Assembly: GCA_011799875.1 (NCBI GenBank)
Contig: CM022299.1
Span: 337,240,447 to 337,304,446 of the forward strand
From: Thinopyrum elongatum
Lineage: Eukaryota > Streptophyta > Magnoliopsida > Poales > Poaceae
Reading direction: 5' to 3'
Length of the DNA stretch: 64,000 bases
In this document: piece by piece, positions 45,431 through 55,793 of the stretch
How positions within the stretch are numbered: the first letter of the stretch is position 1
Layout of the letters: each line of letters starts with the position of its first letter
The notes under the pieces: generated by a model
Seen by the model: the letters and a program-made list of their open reading frames with translations, nothing else
The model's database searches: none
What the model was told of the DNA's origin: nothing
Program-made: the position numbers and the translations under genes

Positions 45431-47266
45431 GTGCCGAGAAACGACAATGAGCAAGCCGATGCCTTGGCACGGATTGGCTCCACCCGGCAAGCAGTACCAG
45501 CTGGCGTCGCCCTGCAATGCCTCCTCAAGCTGTCCATCAAGCCGTCACCAGAATCAGACTCCATCTTCATGCCGACTCCCCCCGAGGCAGCCGTCTCGGG
45601 GACTTCACCAAGCGGCCTGGGGACTGCAGCAGTCGCACCCGGCCCGGGGACTCCACAACCCGGCACGGGGGCTACAGCAGCCGTCTCGGGGACTTCACCA
45701 AGCGGCCCGAGGACTGCAACAGTCGCACCTGGCCCGGGAACTCCACAACCCGGCCCGGGGGCTGCAGCAGCCGTCTCGGGGACTTCACCAAGCGGCCCGG
45801 GGACTGCAGCAGTCGCACCCAGCCCGGGGACTCCACAACCCGGCCTGGGGGCCGCAGCAGTCGGCCCGGGGGCCGCAGCAGTCGGCCCGGGGACTTCAAC
45901 AACACAGCAAGACGCCGTTGGCTCCACCCCACTGCCTCCCCTCCCAACCGCCCTCGTGCAAATAGCAGTTCTAGCAGTTGAAGAAAGAGCAGCACCTTCA
46001 TGGGCGCAGCCCGTCCTCAACTTTCTGGTGAACAAGGAGCTGCCGACTGATGAAATCTCGGCCCGACAAGTGCAACGTCAGGCAGGAGCATACACCATTG
46101 TTAACAGAGAACTTGTGAGGCGTAGTGTCACTGGCGTGTACCAGCGCTGCGTGGAGCCGGAGAAAGGCCAAGCAATCCTCAAAGATATCCACCAAGGCGA
46201 GTGTGGTCACCACGCGGCTTCAAGATCACTTGTTGCCAAAGCTTTCGGCCATGGTTTCTTCTGGCCAACTGCTCTAGAAGACGCCAAAGATTTGGTCCAG
46301 AAATGTAAGGGGTGTCAGAAGTTCCGCTCCAAGCCACATTCGCCGGCTTCTGCACTCAAGACCATCCCCATTGCCTGGCCCTTTGCCGTCTGGGGGCTAG
46401 ACATGGTGGGACCATTCAAGACAGCGCGCGGCGGCATGACTCATCTACTTGTCGCCGTGGATAAGTTCACCAAGTGGATAGAGGCCAAACCAATCAAGAA
46501 GTTGAATGGTCCGACCGCTGTGACTTTCATCGCAGACATCACCACCCGGTATGGCATACCACACAGCATCATCACCGACAACGGCACAAACTTCCCCAAG
46601 GGCGCCTTGGCTCGTTTTTGCGCGACGCAGGGCATCCGACTGGACTTAGCGTCCGTTGCCCATCCGCAGTCAAACGGCCAGGTGGAGCGAGCAAACGGCC
46701 TCATTTTGTCCGGCATCAAGCCCCGACTGATCGAGCCTCTGGAGCGTTCAGCCGGCTGTTGGCTTGATGAGCTGCCGGCCGTCCTCTGGAGCCTGCATAC
46801 AACTCCAAACAAGTCAACCGGCTTCACGCCCTTCTTCCTCGTCTATGGTGCCGAAGCCGTCATCACGACGGACATAGAATTCGACTCCCCTCGAGTCACC
46901 ATGTACACTGAGGAGGAGGTAAAAGAAGCACGAGAAGACGGCGTCGATCTGCTGGAAGAGGGCCGGCTGTTGGCACTCAGCCGGTCCGCCATCTACCAGC
47001 AGAATCTACGCCGATACTACAATCGGAAGGTCAAGCCAAGATCTTTCCAAGAGGGAGACCTTGTGCTCCGGCTGATCCAGCGAACAGCCGGCCAGCACAA
47101 GCTCTCGGCACCTTGGGAAGGCCCCTTCATCATCAGCAAAGTTTTGGGCAATGACTCCTACTACCTGATCGATGCTCAGAAGCCCAGAGCACGCAAGAGA
47201 GATGACTCCAGCAAGGAGACAGAGCGGCCGTGGAACGCAAACCTCCTTCGAAGATTTTACAGTTGA
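45431..47266 (+). CDS. Gypsy-2 RNase H end, repeat linker and integrase, 611 codons open
   Basis: The frame opens within the end of RNase H (NDNEQADALARIGS), passes a Pro/Gly/Thr/Ala-rich linker built of 90-bp repeats (45590-45900), and enters an intact-looking integrase. The zinc site is CGHH...CKGCQKF, and catalytic blocks are GLDMVGPF, ITDNGTNFPKG and SNGQVERANG. The C-terminal domain runs SAIYQQNLRRYYNRKVK to NLLRRFYS at 47266. Length and motifs match Tat-type integrases, which join element cDNA to host DNA in the nucleus. Upstream stops mean it would need another copy's polyprotein. Confidence 0.88.
   Translation: MPRNDNEQADALARIGSTRQAVPAGVALQCLLKLSIKPSPESDSIFMPTPPEAAVSGTSPSGLGTAAVAPGPGTPQPGTGATAAVSGTSPSGPRTATVAPGPGTPQPGPGAAAAVSGTSPSGPGTAAVAPSPGTPQPGLGAAAVGPGAAAVGPGTSTTQQDAVGSTPLPPLPTALVQIAVLAVEERAAPSWAQPVLNFLVNKELPTDEISARQVQRQAGAYTIVNRELVRRSVTGVYQRCVEPEKGQAILKDIHQGECGHHAASRSLVAKAFGHGFFWPTALEDAKDLVQKCKGCQKFRSKPHSPASALKTIPIAWPFAVWGLDMVGPFKTARGGMTHLLVAVDKFTKWIEAKPIKKLNGPTAVTFIADITTRYGIPHSIITDNGTNFPKGALARFCATQGIRLDLASVAHPQSNGQVERANGLILSGIKPRLIEPLERSAGCWLDELPAVLWSLHTTPNKSTGFTPFFLVYGAEAVITTDIEFDSPRVTMYTEEEVKEAREDGVDLLEEGRLLALSRSAIYQQNLRRYYNRKVKPRSFQEGDLVLRLIQRTAGQHKLSAPWEGPFIISKVLGNDSYYLIDAQKPRARKRDDSSKETERPWNANLLRRFYS
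45590..45900 (+). repeat. 90-bp in-frame minisatellite between RNase H and integrase
   Basis: CCGTCTCGGG recurs at exactly 45591, 45681 and 45771. The 30-residue unit is built from SGTSPSGP, GTAAVAPGPGTPQPGPG and A-rich parts. Shorter 21-bp units (GCAGTCGGCCCGGGGGCC) follow at about 45855-45895. The unit length is a multiple of three, so the integrase frame is kept. ORFs in other frames here are artefacts. Confidence 0.92.
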
Positions 47267-47269
47267 TAC

Positions 47270-47985
47270 AGTATGTATCACGCTACCCTTTGTATTAAGT
47301 ACGAAGACTCCGGGTTCCCCGAGAAGAACTCGGGGGCTACCCTCTTTTATCTGTGTAATGAGTATTACGCCTATAAATGTGTCATTTCATTATTCCGCCT
47401 GGCATCGGGTTCGACCAGTCGGCCCGGGGGCTCGCCGCCTTGTACTATGTGGTGCTTCCTGCAGCCGGACAAGTAATGCGTTGGCGCCTCAACTTTCTCC
47501 TGCCAAAGCCACAGTTCGCAGAGAGACTGTCCGGTGGGCAGGGGTTAAAGGCAGAAAAGGTGTCCGCATGAAAAATGGCTAAGGACCCAAAGCATGCACA
47601 TAGTTCAGGCAGGCTTCCGCCTCGTTGACCGGCTGCGGAGCAGCCGGGCGGCGGGCTTCTACTTATCTTACTAACGCTCTAGTCGGCTAAGTACTTGCTC
47701 TCCCGAAAGTAGCTAAGTACTTGACCCAGCCGCGGTCCGTAGAGCGGCTGTTTGGCTGGCAAGACAGCAGCCAAGGGAGGGCGGCAAAGGAAAAAAGCCA
47801 AGGAGCAGAAAGCAAGGAAAGTCAGAGCTCGGCAAGAGCGCAACTAATGTAGAAGAATATCTGCATGTCAATAGGCCCTTGGCCAGCATTCAACAGAGTT
47901 TGAAATACACCCCGTGGGTGGAATTGTGCGAATTTAACAAAGTTTGTCGAGACTGATAAAACAGGAAAAATAAAAGACAAGTCGG
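47270..47985. other. Gypsy-2 spacer after integrase
   Basis: About 700 bp separate the integrase stop from the last exon of the antisense gene. It contains AACTCGGGGGCTAC, GTCGGCCCGGGGGCTCG and similar G-rich motifs, which recur at 49230 and 49465. No coding frame is supported. Confidence 0.5.
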
Positions 47986-47989
47986 CGGC

Positions 47990-50900
47990 CTAGGGAGCAG
48001 CAGAGGGATCCGACTGGTTGGCTGAGTCGGTAGTGCCGGTTGGTGGAGCGGACAGCTGGTCAGTCTCCGCTTGGTCGCCTCCAGCAGCAGTCGGCGCACT
48101 CGAGCGCGGCTCGTTGTTTGAGGCATGATCAAGCGGAGACTGGTCGTCCGCCCCGACCTCCGGCATATCTTCTTCGCTCTCCCCGTCCTCCTCGCCTTCC
48201 CCCTCGTCACTGGAGTCGATCATCTTGGCCGAGTCTTCGTCGTCCTCCGGGTTCAGCCCGAACCACTCCGACGGCGCCTCGGCACCGTCCTCAGCCAGCT
48301 CGGGAACAAAGATGTTGGTGTTGGTGTACTCGGCGATTGCCGCTGCCCGTCTGACAAGATCGCGCTCCACCGCCACCAGCTCCTCTTGGGCCTCCTGCCG
48401 AAATGTGGTCAACTGGGCTAGACTTAGCCTAGGGTACCACGCCTTGACGAATTCCAAGGCCCGGCGCGCACCAGCCCGGGCTGAGGAACCCTTCCAAGCC
48501 TCAAGTCGGCCGGCCGCCACCTCCAGCCAGTCGGCAGTCCGACTGGGAGTGCGCGGAGCCGGCATGTCCGGCCAAAGGGCGGAGATCGCTTGGGCCCCGA
48601 CACGCTGAAGACGGCGCAGCATCCGATGAGCCGGCCGGAGGCGGGCCTGGATGCTGAGGAGCTGTTCGCTAAGAGTCCGGGGGGCGTTGGTAGCGATCTG
48701 CACGCCTTTCGCTCTCCGTTCTCTACGATAAGCCTCAATAGCCTGGTTGGCGGCGTCAGAGTGACCAGGAAAGAAATCTGCTCAGAAAGAAATCAGAAGT
48801 TAGAAGCTAGACGCCGGCTCGATCGGCAACCGGCAGCTCAAAGAAAGAAAAAGAAGAAAGCTTACCATCAACTATGTCTTCAATCCTGCCGAAGCCGGAT
48901 TTCAGCAGCGCCTCCCTGTCAGCCCAGGCGGAGCGTTCGGTCTCGAACTCGGCAAGGAGACTGGACTCTTTTACCTCCGCCTTCTTCTGGGCCTTCTGGA
49001 GAAGCTCTGCCTGCTCCGTCAGTTGCTTGGCCAGTCGGTCATGCTCTTGGGCCAGCTCGTTGCACTCTGCCTCCTTGGCGCGCAACGCGGTGTTGGCCTC
49101 ACCCAGCTACTGCTGCAAAGTAGTGTTGGCCTCTGCAAGAGCAGTGGAAGGAAAAAAATATCAACCATCAGCAAAAAAGAGGTACGGCTGCCAAGGAGAT
49201 CCGGCCCGACTGCTCAGCAGTCGGCCCGAATCTCGGGGGCTACAGCCCGCGGGTGCGCTGGTGCGCCCCCGCAGAGAAAGAAAATGAAGACTTACTCCGG
49301 CTTTCCGACAAGTCGGCGGTCCGCCGGTCCAGCTCTCGGACGTTGGAGTTGAAGGTGATCGCGCGAAGGTTATGATAGTCCTATAATGAAGATAGTAGAT
49401 AAAGTTAGCACTCGGAGCTTGCCAATTAAAGTTATGAGCCGCCTGCTCAGCAGCCGGCCCGAAACTCGGGGGCTACACCCAGTGGGTGCGCTGCCGCGCC
49501 CCCACAGAGAGAATACAAGAATCAAAGACGAAGAAATAAAGGACGTACCCGAATGGCCGCTCGCGAATCCAAGAACGCACTGTTGCACTGTCGAAGAGCG
49601 GTGGCCTCAGCTCGGAGTTTGGCCTGGACGTCTAGGATCGCCTGGTTTAAGGCGCCGGTCCCGCCTCCACGCACCCACTCAGCGGGCGCGGGGCTGGTGG
49701 CTTCGGCATCTGGGACGGACGAGCTCGCAGCGCCGGCTTCTAGCGGTCGCGGCGCCGAAGCCGCCTTCGCGCCTCGGCGGTGCGATGGTGTGCGGGCCTC
49801 AGGAATTGGGCCCGTCACTACCTCGTTTCCAGCTGGCGGCACCGGCGGGGCAGCCGGCTGTTTGTCCCGCGCTCCTCCAGACGGCGGCGATGGAGGCACG
49901 ACTACCTCCGGCATGACGACATCGCCGCCTTCTCTCCCCATGACCGGCTGTTCGACGCCGGCTCCCCCAGTCGGCGCCGTAAACTCCGGTGGTGGCAGCG
50001 CGAAGCTCAAGGGAGTGACAAGTAGCGGCGCCTGACAGCGCGCGGCTCCTTCACCCAGCCTCTTCTCCGCGGCATCGGCTTCACCCTCCGCCAGCCTCTT
50101 CAACGCGGCAGCCACCGCCCTGTCCGCCTCCGCCTTCTCCATGCGGGCGGCTTCCTGCTCCTCGCGCGCCTCCCGCGCGTTTCATTCCCACGCCTCCCGG
50201 AGGTCGGCTGCTGGGTCGATTCGCCGGGTGGTGGTAGAGGTCTCCACCGACCCGATGACGGAGGCGGCGGCCGACTTCTCAAGGGAGAGCGGAGCCCTAA
50301 GTCAAGGAAAATAAAGCAAAGAAGCTCAGACGGAACCAACAAGAAAAGAAAGCACAAGGAAAAGACACTTACGCCGACACCATAGGAGGCACCTTCGGAA
50401 GCTTCTGGAACTTGGTCACCTTTGCGGTGGCCTCCTTCTGGTTAGTCGCCGCGGTCGGGTTCTTGGCCTTCTTCGGCACACTACCGAACAAGACGGCGCG
50501 TTGTTTGCGCTTGCGCGTACCGCCTCGAGCAGCCGGCCCGGCAGAAGGGCCCACGTCCGCCTTGTCATCGCCTCGCGCATGGCGCGGCTCGTCCTCCTCG
50601 TCATCATCATCGGGCCAAGTCTCAAGGCCGCCTCCTTCTTCGGAGCCTCCTGCTACGTCGCCGCCGCCCGCGGCGTCGTCTTCAAGGGCGGCCGCCCCGA
50701 AGTCAGGGTCGTCCACGTCGATCACTTCTCGGTCCGGCTGATAGCCTTCACCCGGCCCCACCACGGCGGCCGCCGTCGGAGCAGGCGGCGGGTCGGCGCG
50801 GGAGTATGGCCGCTTGCCAAACCGCCAGGACCCTTCCGATAGCTTGAGGTCGGAGATCTCGTTCACCATACGGGCAACTTCGGCAGTCGGCATGTCCCTC

Positions 50901-51676
50901 GTGCACATCCGGCTCGGGTCGCGGTGCCCGCTCATCCGACAGATCAGATGAGGCCGGCCTTGGAGCGGGAGAACCCGGTGCTCGACAAAGGCGACCAGCA
51001 GGTCGGACGCCTTGAGGCCTTCTACGCCCGTCAGCACTCGGAGCCGGTTGATGGCAGCGGTGGCGTTGGCCGACAAGGGTCTTGGCTTGTAGCCCCAGTT
51101 GGCCCGAGGCTCGGCCGGAGGGCCGGCTTCATAGGGCAGCAAGTTGATGAAGTCGATTGCCGGGTCGACGTTCTCCACGTAAAAATATGATTTCTGCCAC
51201 AGTTTGACCGACTGTGACAGCTTGATGGCGGGGAAGGCATTCTTCCCCGAAGGACGGCGCACCGCGACGAAGGCACCGCACTGGGCCGCCTTCTCCCTGG
51301 CGGAGGTGCCCAGTTTGGTGTAGAAGAATGCTCCCCACAACTTGATGGTGGGGAGGATGCCAAGATAGCCCTCGCACAACATGACGAAGGCGGACAACAG
51401 TGTCACGGTGTTGGGCGTCAGATGATGCGGCTGAAGATGGTAGAAGTCGAGGAAGGAACGGAGGAATCCACTCGCCGGCAGGCCGAAGCCGCGGAGGAAG
51501 TGCGAGCGAAAGATGACCCGCTCGCCTCCTTGCGGCGCCGGAGAAATCTCCCTCTCCGGCGGCACGCGCACCTTGACGAAGCCCGCGCCGGGCAGCCGCC
51601 GTGTGGCACGAAGGAAGGAAAGGTGGTCCTCGAGCAAGACCGAGCCATCCCAGTCCCCTCCCTTCTCGCGCGCCAT
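47990..51676 (-). pseudogene. Gypsy-2 antisense five-exon gene, PF04195-like domain plus coiled coil and acidic tail
   Basis: On the minus strand ATG 51676 (CCCCATGG context) reads MAREKGGDWDGS. Proposed exons are 51676-50373, 50296-49549, 49380-49296, 49132-48867 and 48777-47990. All introns are GT-AG, 76 to 253 bp, and keep one phase throughout. Exon 1 has FLRSFLDFYHLQPHHLTPNT and a VMLCEGYLGILP segment, diagnostic in my reading of the 'putative gypsy type transposon' family. Exons 2-4 are Ala/Glu-rich coiled coil, and exon 5 ends with an acidic stretch (SSDEGEGEEDGESEEDMPEV). Two stops interrupt it: TGA 50182 and TAG 49107. Intact copies would encode about 920 aa. Its role is unknown. Confidence 0.75.
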
Positions 51677-51869
51677 GGGGACCGAGCTAGACGAAGAAAT
51701 GACGCTGCGGCGGAGGCGAGGGCCGCGGCGGAGCAAGAGGCTTGAGGCGAAGGGGACCGACGGCGGCGCCTCGGCGGAGCGCGGATGTGCAGCGGCAGCA
51801 AGGAAAGGAGAAGGACGAAAATGGCGAAGGGAGAGGAGGGCGCGAGTGCTCCGCCGCTCCTCCTCCTCC

Positions 51870-51890
51870 CCCTACTTATAGCCCCTAGGC
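51870..51890 (-). promoter_or_regulatory. TATA box of the Gypsy-2 antisense gene
   Basis: The minus strand reads GGGGCTATAAGTAGGGGG, with TATAAG at 51880-51875. It lies about 200 bp upstream of the ATG at 51676, followed by a CT-rich leader typical of grass 5' untranslated regions. An independent promoter opposing the LTR is therefore likely. Confidence 0.6.
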
Positions 51891-52352
51891 TACGAAGCCG
51901 AGGGGGCAGGGCGCAGGATTGTGGGATTAACTGCACCCACGACACCACGGCCCCACGGTTATCACGCGGGTTACTGTGCGCAGTGACCCCGCACAGAATC
52001 GCGACCGTCTACCTCGGCTGCAGCAGATCCGCCCGCGCGCCGAGGCCCAGTAGTGGTGGGCCCGGCCTGCTGCCACGTCCCATCACACTTGTGACCGGTG
52101 GGCTGGCCCGGCTAGCTGGCGCCGCGTGGCGTGCTTGCTGCGGGCGGCGTGCCTAGAGGCTCGACCGGCCGGCCACCTGGTTCCCGCCTCAGCGTTTCGA
52201 AGTTATCAGACGAGGCCGCCTGGTCGCGACCGACTCCCAGCAGGCGGCACACCAGGAGGCGGACGGAGCATTCAGCAAGAGCATTCGGAGAAGGAAGCTG
52301 CTGAGGCCTCTCGACTTATCGGCCGCGACGCCTCACCAGCTTCGAGGACTAC

Positions 52353-53529
52353 TGTCGGAGTAATGGGCCACGGGTAGCCTAACCCGGGTCCCTGAGCATT
52401 TCAAGACATGGGGCCGGCTGCGGCCCTCAAGCATCAAGGAAGAAGCGCCGCCTTCTGGTGGCCGGCTGGCTCATGAGGCCGGATGCCAGAGGACGGCCAA
52501 GCACCGGAAGACGGCCCCAAGACGGGCCGACTCCTAGCAGGCGGTCTCCAGAGAGGCCGGCTCCTAGAACAGGCGGCCCACGACGCCCTCAAAATCTACG
52601 CCCCCATTAAGAAGACAAGACAGGATGTGGCTACAGTATAGCCCATTCCCCCATGTCCAGGGCATGGCGCGGCCACAGTGCTCCGTACAGGCAGAGATCT
52701 CCTCACGACGTGGCACTGTGGCCACCCCACCCTTGACGTCATTCCTATCAGGCGAAGCCCTGTTCCCATGGCGGCCTGTCGGTACGGCCTGCAGGCGGCA
52801 GGCCCTACCAGGCAGCGAGAGACTGGAGGGCGGCAGAGCATGACCAGTCGGACCGGTGGGAGGCCGGCCTCTAGCAAGCGGCCCCTCCTCCCTCGAAGTC
52901 CGCGCGCCATTAAACCAGAAAAGACACGATGTGGCTACAGTGATCTCCCACCCGACGGCGGGACTGTAGCCACGCCCCCCCCCCCCGACCAAGCACGCGT
53001 CATCTGCATTACGGCTATAGCAACAAGCAGCCGATGAGACCCGCAAGTGGCGGGAGCGGCTTGTCGACTCCGAGCCAGACCAGTCGGTGGGGCCCACCAG
53101 GCGGCGGGCCCCAGCAGCTGACAGAGAAGCCGGCGGCCAGGGACGCTGACCGCCGGACCCTACACCCGGCCAGATGACTATTGTACCCCTGGGGGGTAGG
53201 CCTATATAAACCCCCCAGGGCACCCATGCAAAGGGTTCGGACCTGTGAAACCTAGACTCATTCAGAGTGAGGAGAGAGTCGGCCCTGCTCTCTTCTACCT
53301 CTGGCATACAGCTCAAGGAGCACCTTGTACTCACTAGTGCCTTAGTGATCATGCGGAGAACCTGCAGAGCAAGACTAGGGGTGTTATCTCCTAGGAGAGC
53401 CCCAAACCTGGGTAAAGTACATCGGCGTTCGTGTCTACGCCTCATCCCGCTTCCAGGCACCGGCGACGTTCTACTAGCTCCCACCATGATAAGCCATCCC
53501 TTGGCATATGTCGCATCCAACCCCCGACA
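52353..53529 (+). repeat. 3' LTR of Gypsy-2
   Basis: It is 1,177 bp, starting TGTCGGAGTAATGG and ending CCCCCGACA. It is 19 bp longer than the 5' LTR, mostly from an extra GGTGGGGCCCACCAGGCGG-like segment near 53085-53105. Sequence 51900-52352 between the antisense promoter and this LTR is GC-rich and non-coding. Confidence 0.92.
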
Positions 53530-54020
53530 GTTTGGTTAACTACTTGATCTTCTAGTATGTTATATATTGTGCAATGTGGTGCTCAGTTAACGTTTGGTTC
53601 ATTTGTTGTGGTGTTTAGTTAACTATTTGGTTCAATTCTGCAATGCGATGTTCAATTGTTGTGGGTGCATTTTGTTATTGTATACCATGTGAGAAATAAA
53701 TTGAATTTGGCTGTACTAAATACATGAGAAATAAATACAATTGCTATATTTCCAAGTTGTTTAGCATGCTTGGTTTGGTTAACTGTCTGATCTTCTATTA
53801 GGAGTATGTTATATTGTGCAATGTGGTGCTTAGTTAATGTTTGGTTCATTTGTTGTGATGTTTAGTTAACTGCTTGGTTCTATTCTGCAATGCGATGTCC
53901 AATTGTCGTGGGTAGAATTTTTTATTGTTGTGCATATGAGGAATAAATCCAATTTGGCTACACTTAATACATGAGAAACATGTACAATTGCTATATTTCC
54001 TAGTTCTTAATCATGCTTGG
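53530..54020. repeat. second and third copies of the 245-bp tandem repeat
   Basis: GCATGCTTGGTTTGG-type junctions recur at 53764 and 54011, and each copy repeats GTGCAATGTGGTGCT and ACATGAGAAATAAATACAAT. These continue the copy at 39245-39487 and are AT-rich and non-coding. Gypsy-2 landed exactly at a copy boundary. Confidence 0.8.
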
Positions 54021-54165
54021 TTTGGATAAATGGGTTTTCCATATGGCTCGAATTAATCTGATGAATCCGCAATGTGCTTATTTTTCATCAACATATTTTA
54101 CTGATAGCATGCGAACCCTCACTTAACCTGATCACTATCTACCTTGTGTGTGTTGCAGGGAAACA

Positions 54166-54814
54166 ATGGGAAGCACTGAGGTTTACAATCGAGGTTTGCA
54201 CATGCATGGTCCTTTGTCTAATAGCACATTATTGTGCAATTCCAGGAACCATTCTAATATTTAGGTTTTTTAACAATTTGGTCTTGCACATGTAGGTCCT
54301 GCTGTCAGAGGTTTTGACCCACTGTTCGACCCTTTTTGCATATGGGGAAATGAGTTGTCCATGAATATCAGTCAAGTCAAGAAACTCAGAAAGATTGTTA
54401 GGATAAAGAAATTAGCGACAAAAAATAACAAGATCTTTGTCTGCACAATGAAGAAGACATCAGTTCACTACATGATGGTACTAACTGATATACCTTGTCT
54501 TTTTAATTCCTTTGCGCCATTTCAAATCTAGAGAAAATATTTATGCATATCCTTGTTTTCAGGCCTTTCCAAAGCAGTTCACTGATGATTACCTCTCAAA
54601 TCACTTGTATGGTCAGGAGGTGAGGAAGGTATTCATACAACACCCACGGTTCAATATTGAAGTGTTCCTGAATAGGACGAAGGACGGATGGTCAATCATC
54701 CACAGGCACTGGCCTAAAGTTGCAAAGACCTTCAACATCAATGAAGGCTCAATATTCGCCTTCCGCTTCAGCAGTTTTCCAGATGAGATTCATCTGTCTA
54801 TGTACAGTATATGA
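54166..54814 (+). CDS. B3-domain DNA-binding protein, three exons, about 153 aa
   Basis: Exons 54166-54193, 54296-54477 and 54563-54814 join by GT-AG introns of 102 and 85 bp into one frame of 153 codons plus TGA. The N-terminus reads MGSTEVYNRGPAVRGFDPLF. The B3 fold begins near NNKIFVCTMKKTSVHYM and continues AFPKQFTDDYLSNHL, then VRKVFIQ, DGWSIIHRHWPKVAK, INEGSIFAFRFSS. The FPKQF...W...F...EGS.FAF pattern matches plant B3 (REM-like) domains, which bind DNA in the nucleus. No stop or frameshift is seen, unlike the neighbours. A larger gene with more upstream exons is possible. It lies within the CACTA-like element near its right end, so capture is likely. Confidence 0.7.
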
Positions 54815-55040
54815 TGCTAATTTCGAAAGGTTATAGATGTTGCATGTGAAACTTGGTGCTGGTGCAGTTGTGTAATGGGGTAGTTGAGTGCTGAAGCTAT
54901 ATGATGTTGTACTCTGATGTATTTCAATTATGAAATCCTTCTTCCTTAATACGAAAATGAAATATATTGTGTGCTTAATATGATATGTCAATTAGATTAA
55001 TAAATGGATTATTAATAATAGGCCAATTAACGTGCTAATT
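54815..55040 (+). other. 3' flank of the B3 gene
   Basis: It is AT-rich, with AATAAA near 55000 in TTAATAAATGG, which could serve as a polyadenylation signal. No ORF is supported. Confidence 0.4.
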
Positions 55041-55793
55041 GGGTTTTTCTATTCTAAACGATTATTGAGAAAGCACCGTGGGCGATGTCCTCAGACAACG
55101 CACACAGTTCCTAGGAATAAACTGTGTTGGATCAATGAACAATCACACACGACTTCCTCTTGAAAATTATTTCTGTTAGGCCACCTTGCGCAAACGTTTA
55201 CCACATAAAAAGTGTGTGTCATGGATAGCCTATGCCACACAGTTTCTTCTACGCACCGTGTGTGATGCATTCAACAACGCAAACGATAAAATTGTTAATA
55301 TCGTCTGCAATGGCAATGCTATCACAAACGATTTAATGGGGAAAATTGTGTGTGATGTACCTGCGAACGGAAACGTTTTCCTTGGAGTGACTGTGTGGGA
55401 TGTATATATGAACGGAAACGTACTTCTTGGATTAACTATGTGCGATGTACATACTAACGGAAACGCATTCCTTCGATTGACTGTGTGGAATGTACATACG
55501 AACAGAGACGTTTAGCCGAGATTGACTGTGTGGGATGTACTTACGACCGGAAACGATTGGGCCTGTATAATTGTATTTTTGTAACACAACTATACATATA
55601 ATTGTATTTGATCGCTCGCCCGTCGCACACGACCTCATTTTGCCGAGCATGTGTGACTGGAGGGCCTATCCCCGACGGTTTCTGGGTCGTGTGGGAAGGA
55701 CACCCCTATCGCACACACTCACTTGGCGAAGGCTCAAAATGCCGTCCTGGAAAGGGGTTAAAAACCGTTTGTATAGCACCTCGTTGTACCAGT
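55040..55793. repeat. right subterminal tandem array and candidate right end of the CACTA-like element
   Basis: From about 55348 units of 44-46 bp repeat GTGTGGGATGTA followed by AACGGAAACG, at about 55348, 55394, 55440, 55484 and 55529. GTGTGTGATGCATTC near 55258 is close to GTGTGTGATGCATTA in the left array. The sequence then reads toward AACCGTTTGTATAGCACC and ends ACCAGTG at 55793, the inverse of CACTGGT. This supports a DNA-transposon end. Confidence 0.6.

Larger units (their letters stand above)
39488..53529 (+). mobile_element. Gypsy-2: LTR retrotransposon (RIRE2/Tat-like), decayed, with five-exon antisense gene
   Basis: The element is 14,042 bp, bounded by LTRs 39488-40645 and 52353-53529 and a perfect target duplication GTTTG (39483-39487, 53530-53534). 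Gene order is as in Gypsy-1, but the LTR and most of the DNA differ, so it is a separate family. Gag-protease, RT-RNase H and integrase are present with five in-frame TAGs and one frameshift. By hand I count about 30 substitutions between the LTRs plus a 1-bp and a roughly 19-bp indel (about 2.6%), so about 1 million years. Confidence 0.93.
16314..55793. mobile_element. candidate giant CACTA-like DNA transposon carrying cargo genes, interrupted by two Gypsy elements
   Basis: The proposed left end is CACTACTGCAGG at 16314. The proposed right end, read inward on the minus strand from 55793, is CACTGGTACAACGAGG. Both ends are followed inward by tandem repeats with GTGTGYGATG and AAACGG motifs, as CACTA subterminal regions have. 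Removing Gypsy-1 and Gypsy-2 leaves about 12 kb, a normal size for a large CACTA. No transposase is visible, so it would be non-autonomous. The terminal inverted repeats match only weakly and I could not find a matching 3-bp target duplication, so the exact ends, and whether this is one element or several, are uncertain. Confidence 0.4.

Noticed and set aside
52564..53520. 318-codon ORF in the 3' LTR of Gypsy-2
   Set aside because: It is LTR sequence opposite the element's direction. The matching 5' LTR breaks the same frame.
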